The translations under genes were made by a program, and so were the position numbers. A stretch of 28,154 bases of DNA from a virus, in IMG/VR virus record IMGVR_UViG_3300046368_000774, positions 1-28,154 of that record. One strand, 5' to 3'. Positions 26,685 through 28,154 of this stretch are shown piece after piece; within the stretch, counting starts at the first letter, position 1; every line of letters starts with the position of its first letter. The notes under the pieces were generated by a model, which was given only the letters and a program-made list of their open reading frames with translations, did not search any database and was not told the DNA's origin.

Positions 26685-26723
26685 AAATATAAATATGAAT
26701 ATACATATTTTTTATATTATTTA

Positions 26724-27452
26724 CTAATAATCGTTTTTTACAGTACCCGTTTCGTTGTATTCTATCTGAATTCGTTTTTGCATATCCTTCATTTTATTAA
26801 CAACTTTTGTAATATTCTGCGTTTTGCAGTTTGTCATTTCTCTAATATAAAGATACAATGCTTTTTTATTAAAATTCTCAATTCTATCTGAGTTTCTAAA
26901 TATCTCAAGAACCGCATATGCTATTGATAATTCGTTTTGTTTTTTAAAAACCTTTTTAATGTTTACATCCCAGTATTCTATCATTAGTCCAAAAAACTCA
27001 GATAATTCTTTTTTACTGGTTGGGTTTGTTGGTATAGAACTTAACTCCAGATCAACATTCGTGGATTCATCGTCATCAACACTTACGTGCTTTTTAAATT
27101 TTCGATAATTTCCATTATTATACAATATTAAAAAGTTTTTAGCAATTATACTAAAATATGAAAAGGCCTTTCCGTTATCAGGTTTATATTTGTGGATATT
27201 ACTGACAAGATTACTGACTACCTCTTGTTGAACTTCAATGTGACTGCATTGAAAATATGAAAATTTAAATGTATTTAATATATTTTCTGCAAGCTTATCA
27301 AATGGATACGAGATACCCTCGTTGTAAATTTTGTTCCGCTCAACCTCGCATTCAGTTTGATTATATTTAATAATTGCGTTTTCGGCATCTTTTCCGAAAT
27401 ATATTTTAGATTTTTTTCTTCGTTTTTTTGGTTTATTACCTGTTTTATCCAC
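26724..27452 (-). CDS. gp55: gp55-like late-transcription sigma factor
   Basis: The core of this 242-residue protein, residues 50-127 (FDKLAENILNTFKF, HIEVQQEVVSNLVSNIHKY, KPDNGKAFSYFSIIAKNFLI), resembles the sigma region-2-like part of T4 gp55. The FDxxKxxNPxAYxxxxxxNxF pattern is replaced by KPDNGKAFSYFSIIAKNF. The N-terminus is basic (KKRRKKSK, residues 9-16). T4 gp55 (185 residues) directs host RNA polymerase to TATAAATA late promoters. The start is a GTG with AAAAAGGA at 27468-27461, 8 nt upstream, 1 bp after the previous stop. The C-terminus lacks an obvious copy of T4's clamp-binding tail. The residue-level match is from memory; a generic small sigma is the alternative. Confidence 0.8.
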   Translation of the reverse strand: MDKTGNKPKKRRKKSKIYFGKDAENAIIKYNQTECEVERNKIYNEGISYPFDKLAENILNTFKFSYFQCSHIEVQQEVVSNLVSNIHKYKPDNGKAFSYFSIIAKNFLILYNNGNYRKFKKHVSVDDDESTNVDLELSSIPTNPTSKKELSEFFGLMIEYWDVNIKKVFKKQNELSIAYAVLEIFRNSDRIENFNKKALYLYIREMTNCKTQNITKVVNKMKDMQKRIQIEYNETGTVKNDY

Positions 27453-27453
27453 T

Positions 27454-27738
27454 TCACGATTCCTTTTTATTTATTTTTATATCATGATCAAATTCTTGTA
27501 TAGTTTCAACCAACTCTTTGAACACTACCCCCACTTCGTCATCCGACTCAAATATTTGCTTATCGTCTATTTGTTTTATGTCGGATTGGAGTTTGGTGAG
27601 TTTTTCATACATCTGCTCGGTCCAATTTTCGTATATTGTATTTTTTCTATATAAGTTATATATTATATATACAAACACAATCGATAATAATGTAAACACA
27701 CTACAACTTATCAATAAAGGACTTAGAATATTAATCAT
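27454..27738 (-). CDS. Small membrane-anchored protein
   Basis: This 94-residue protein has one clear N-terminal membrane segment (residues about 5-29, LSPLLISCSVFTLLSIVFVY). It is followed by a basic/polar stretch (YRKN) and a soluble, acidic, helical C-terminal part (WTEQMYEKLTKLQSDIKQI, then VVFKELVETIQEFDHDI). The positive-inside rule suggests the C-terminal domain faces the cytoplasm. It lies directly before gp55, separated by 1 bp. Function unknown. A spanin or holin is not supported, because it has no lipobox and no partner lysis gene nearby. Confidence 0.75.
   Translation of the reverse strand: MINILSPLLISCSVFTLLSIVFVYIIYNLYRKNTIYENWTEQMYEKLTKLQSDIKQIDDKQIFESDDEVGVVFKELVETIQEFDHDIKINKKES
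27461..27468 (-). promoter_or_regulatory. Shine-Dalgarno AAAAAGGA deciding a GTG start
   Basis: AAAAAGGA lies 8 nt before the GTG at 27452, within the last codons of the membrane-protein gene. It favours that GTG over the nearby GTG at 27457, which opens only a 60-codon frame. Confidence 0.7.
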
Positions 27739-27745
27739 CCGTTAA

Positions 27746-27774
27746 AATATCGCAGATAAATATATATTTGTCAA
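27746..27774 (-). promoter_or_regulatory. Weak candidate sigma70-like promoter
   Basis: On the minus strand, TTGACA (27774-27769) and GATATT (27751-27746) are separated by 17 bp in the 49-bp gap before the small membrane-protein gene. The -35 is perfect but the -10 matches only 4 of 6. The predicted start would fall at or inside the ATG at 27738, so this may be chance in an AT-rich gap. Confidence 0.22.
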
Positions 27775-27787
27775 CTAAATTATATTT

Positions 27788-28154
27788 TTAGTCAGTTTTA
27801 TTTTTATTATCATCCGAGTCTGATTTGTTTTTAGTGTCATCAGTTTCGTCTTTTAGTGGAACGTTCCCAATGGTACTACCTTCAATGTACCCACCACGGG
27901 ACTTGTACCGAGTATCTGCGTAAATAGACTCATTCTCATCTTTTTTTAACTTGTTGTATAACTCCATAGTTGTTTTTTTCCAAGGAACATAATAAGGACC
28001 TTTCAATGATGGGTCATCTGTGTCGTACATTGGAGTTGATAAGACATTGTCATCTTCTTGTTTTATTCTGGGTTTGTGTACTGGAGTCGGAGACGGCGTC
28101 GGTGTTGGAGTTGGTGTCGGAGACGGCGTCGGAGTTGGAGTTGGAGTTGGAGAC
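27788..28154 (-). CDS. Pro-Thr linker protein, 5' end outside window
   Basis: The frame is open from the window edge to TAA at 27790-27788, giving at least 121 residues. An internal ATG at 28030 is not likely to be the true start, because the reading frame upstream codes for a coherent (TP)n repeat (TPSPTPTPTPSPTP), then VHKPRIKQEDDNVLSTP. The C-terminal 80 residues begin YDTDDPSLKGPYYVPWKKTT, continue YADTRYKSRGGYIEGSTIG, and end in an acidic Lys/Asp/Asn tail. The product is unknown. The Pro-Thr linker suggests a surface or virion protein with an extended stalk, like the giant gene at 17929-6854. Confidence 0.75.
   Translation of the reverse strand, partial: SPTPTPTPTPSPTPTPTPTPSPTPVHKPRIKQEDDNVLSTPMYDTDDPSLKGPYYVPWKKTTMELYNKLKKDENESIYADTRYKSRGGYIEGSTIGNVPLKDETDDTKNKSDSDDNKNKTD
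28082..28154 (-). repeat. Hexanucleotide-type Pro-Thr/Pro-Ser coding repeat
   Basis: The plus strand shows an array of GGAGTT, GGTGTT and GGAGAC hexamers. It contains two exact copies of GTCGGAGACGGCGTCGG, at 28086-28102 and 28116-28132, giving a 30-bp higher-order period. It encodes TP and SP dipeptides and continues past the window edge. It is markedly richer in G+C than its surroundings. Confidence 0.88.

Noticed and set aside
27454-27738. Small membrane protein considered as a holin or spanin
   Set aside because: It has a single membrane segment, no lipobox, a cytoplasmic-type acidic helix and no lysis genes beside it.
27739-27787. Transcription terminator in the gap after the Pro-Thr gene
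   Set aside because: The gap is AT-rich but has no GC stem-loop followed by a T run on the minus strand. No convincing terminator was found elsewhere in the window either.

Overview
The window is a block of late structural genes from an AT-rich, T4-like (contractile-tailed) bacteriophage. It most resembles the marine and other aquatic relatives of T4. Every gene I can support lies on the minus strand, so transcription runs from position 28154 toward position 1. Genes are packed with TAATG, ATGA or TAAAATG junctions, and there is no tRNA, rRNA, insertion sequence or CRISPR array. No gap between genes exceeds about 60 bp. The host cannot be named. Several clear Shine-Dalgarno sites (AGGGAGG, AAAGG, AAGGA) suggest an ordinary Gram-negative-type ribosome. 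The phage type is an inference from protein families recognised by eye, without a database search.

Reading in the direction of transcription: a truncated gene with a Pro-Thr repeat linker (28154-27788); a small membrane-anchored protein (27738-27454); a gp55-like late sigma factor (27452-26724); and a small conserved-looking protein (26684-26274). Next comes a tail-tip and baseplate core: a gp5-like OB-fold hub protein (26274-25225), a 908-residue protein ending in a beta-helical spike with an HxH motif (25223-22497), a 133-residue unknown (22484-22083), gp25 (22086-21700) and gp6 (21698-19728). Then follow a DNRLRE-like structural protein (19728-18526), a coiled-coil protein (18524-17949) and one giant 3691-residue protein (17929-6854). 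The last four are a LamG-like protein (6846-5950), two widespread marine-phage structural proteins (5893-5222 and 5225-3807), and a second very large adhesin-like protein that leaves the window at position 1.

The genes fit one assembly job. gp25, gp6 and the tail-protein-I-like core of the giant protein form the baseplate wedge, and the gp5-like and beta-helix proteins form the central piercing spike. The LamG, FG-GAP-like, Ig/FN3-like and repeated modules would make the peripheral host-contact apparatus. gp55 would switch on late promoters of the TATAAATA type, and one exact match lies at 5938-5931.

The most unusual content is the architecture of the two giant proteins. A baseplate-wedge core appears to be embedded in an 11-kb gene full of repeated beta-rich modules. 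One of those modules is shared with the neighbouring left-edge giant, where it is tandemly repeated every 152 residues. Pro-Thr linkers encoded by hexanucleotide-like repeats occur in two genes 20 kb apart.
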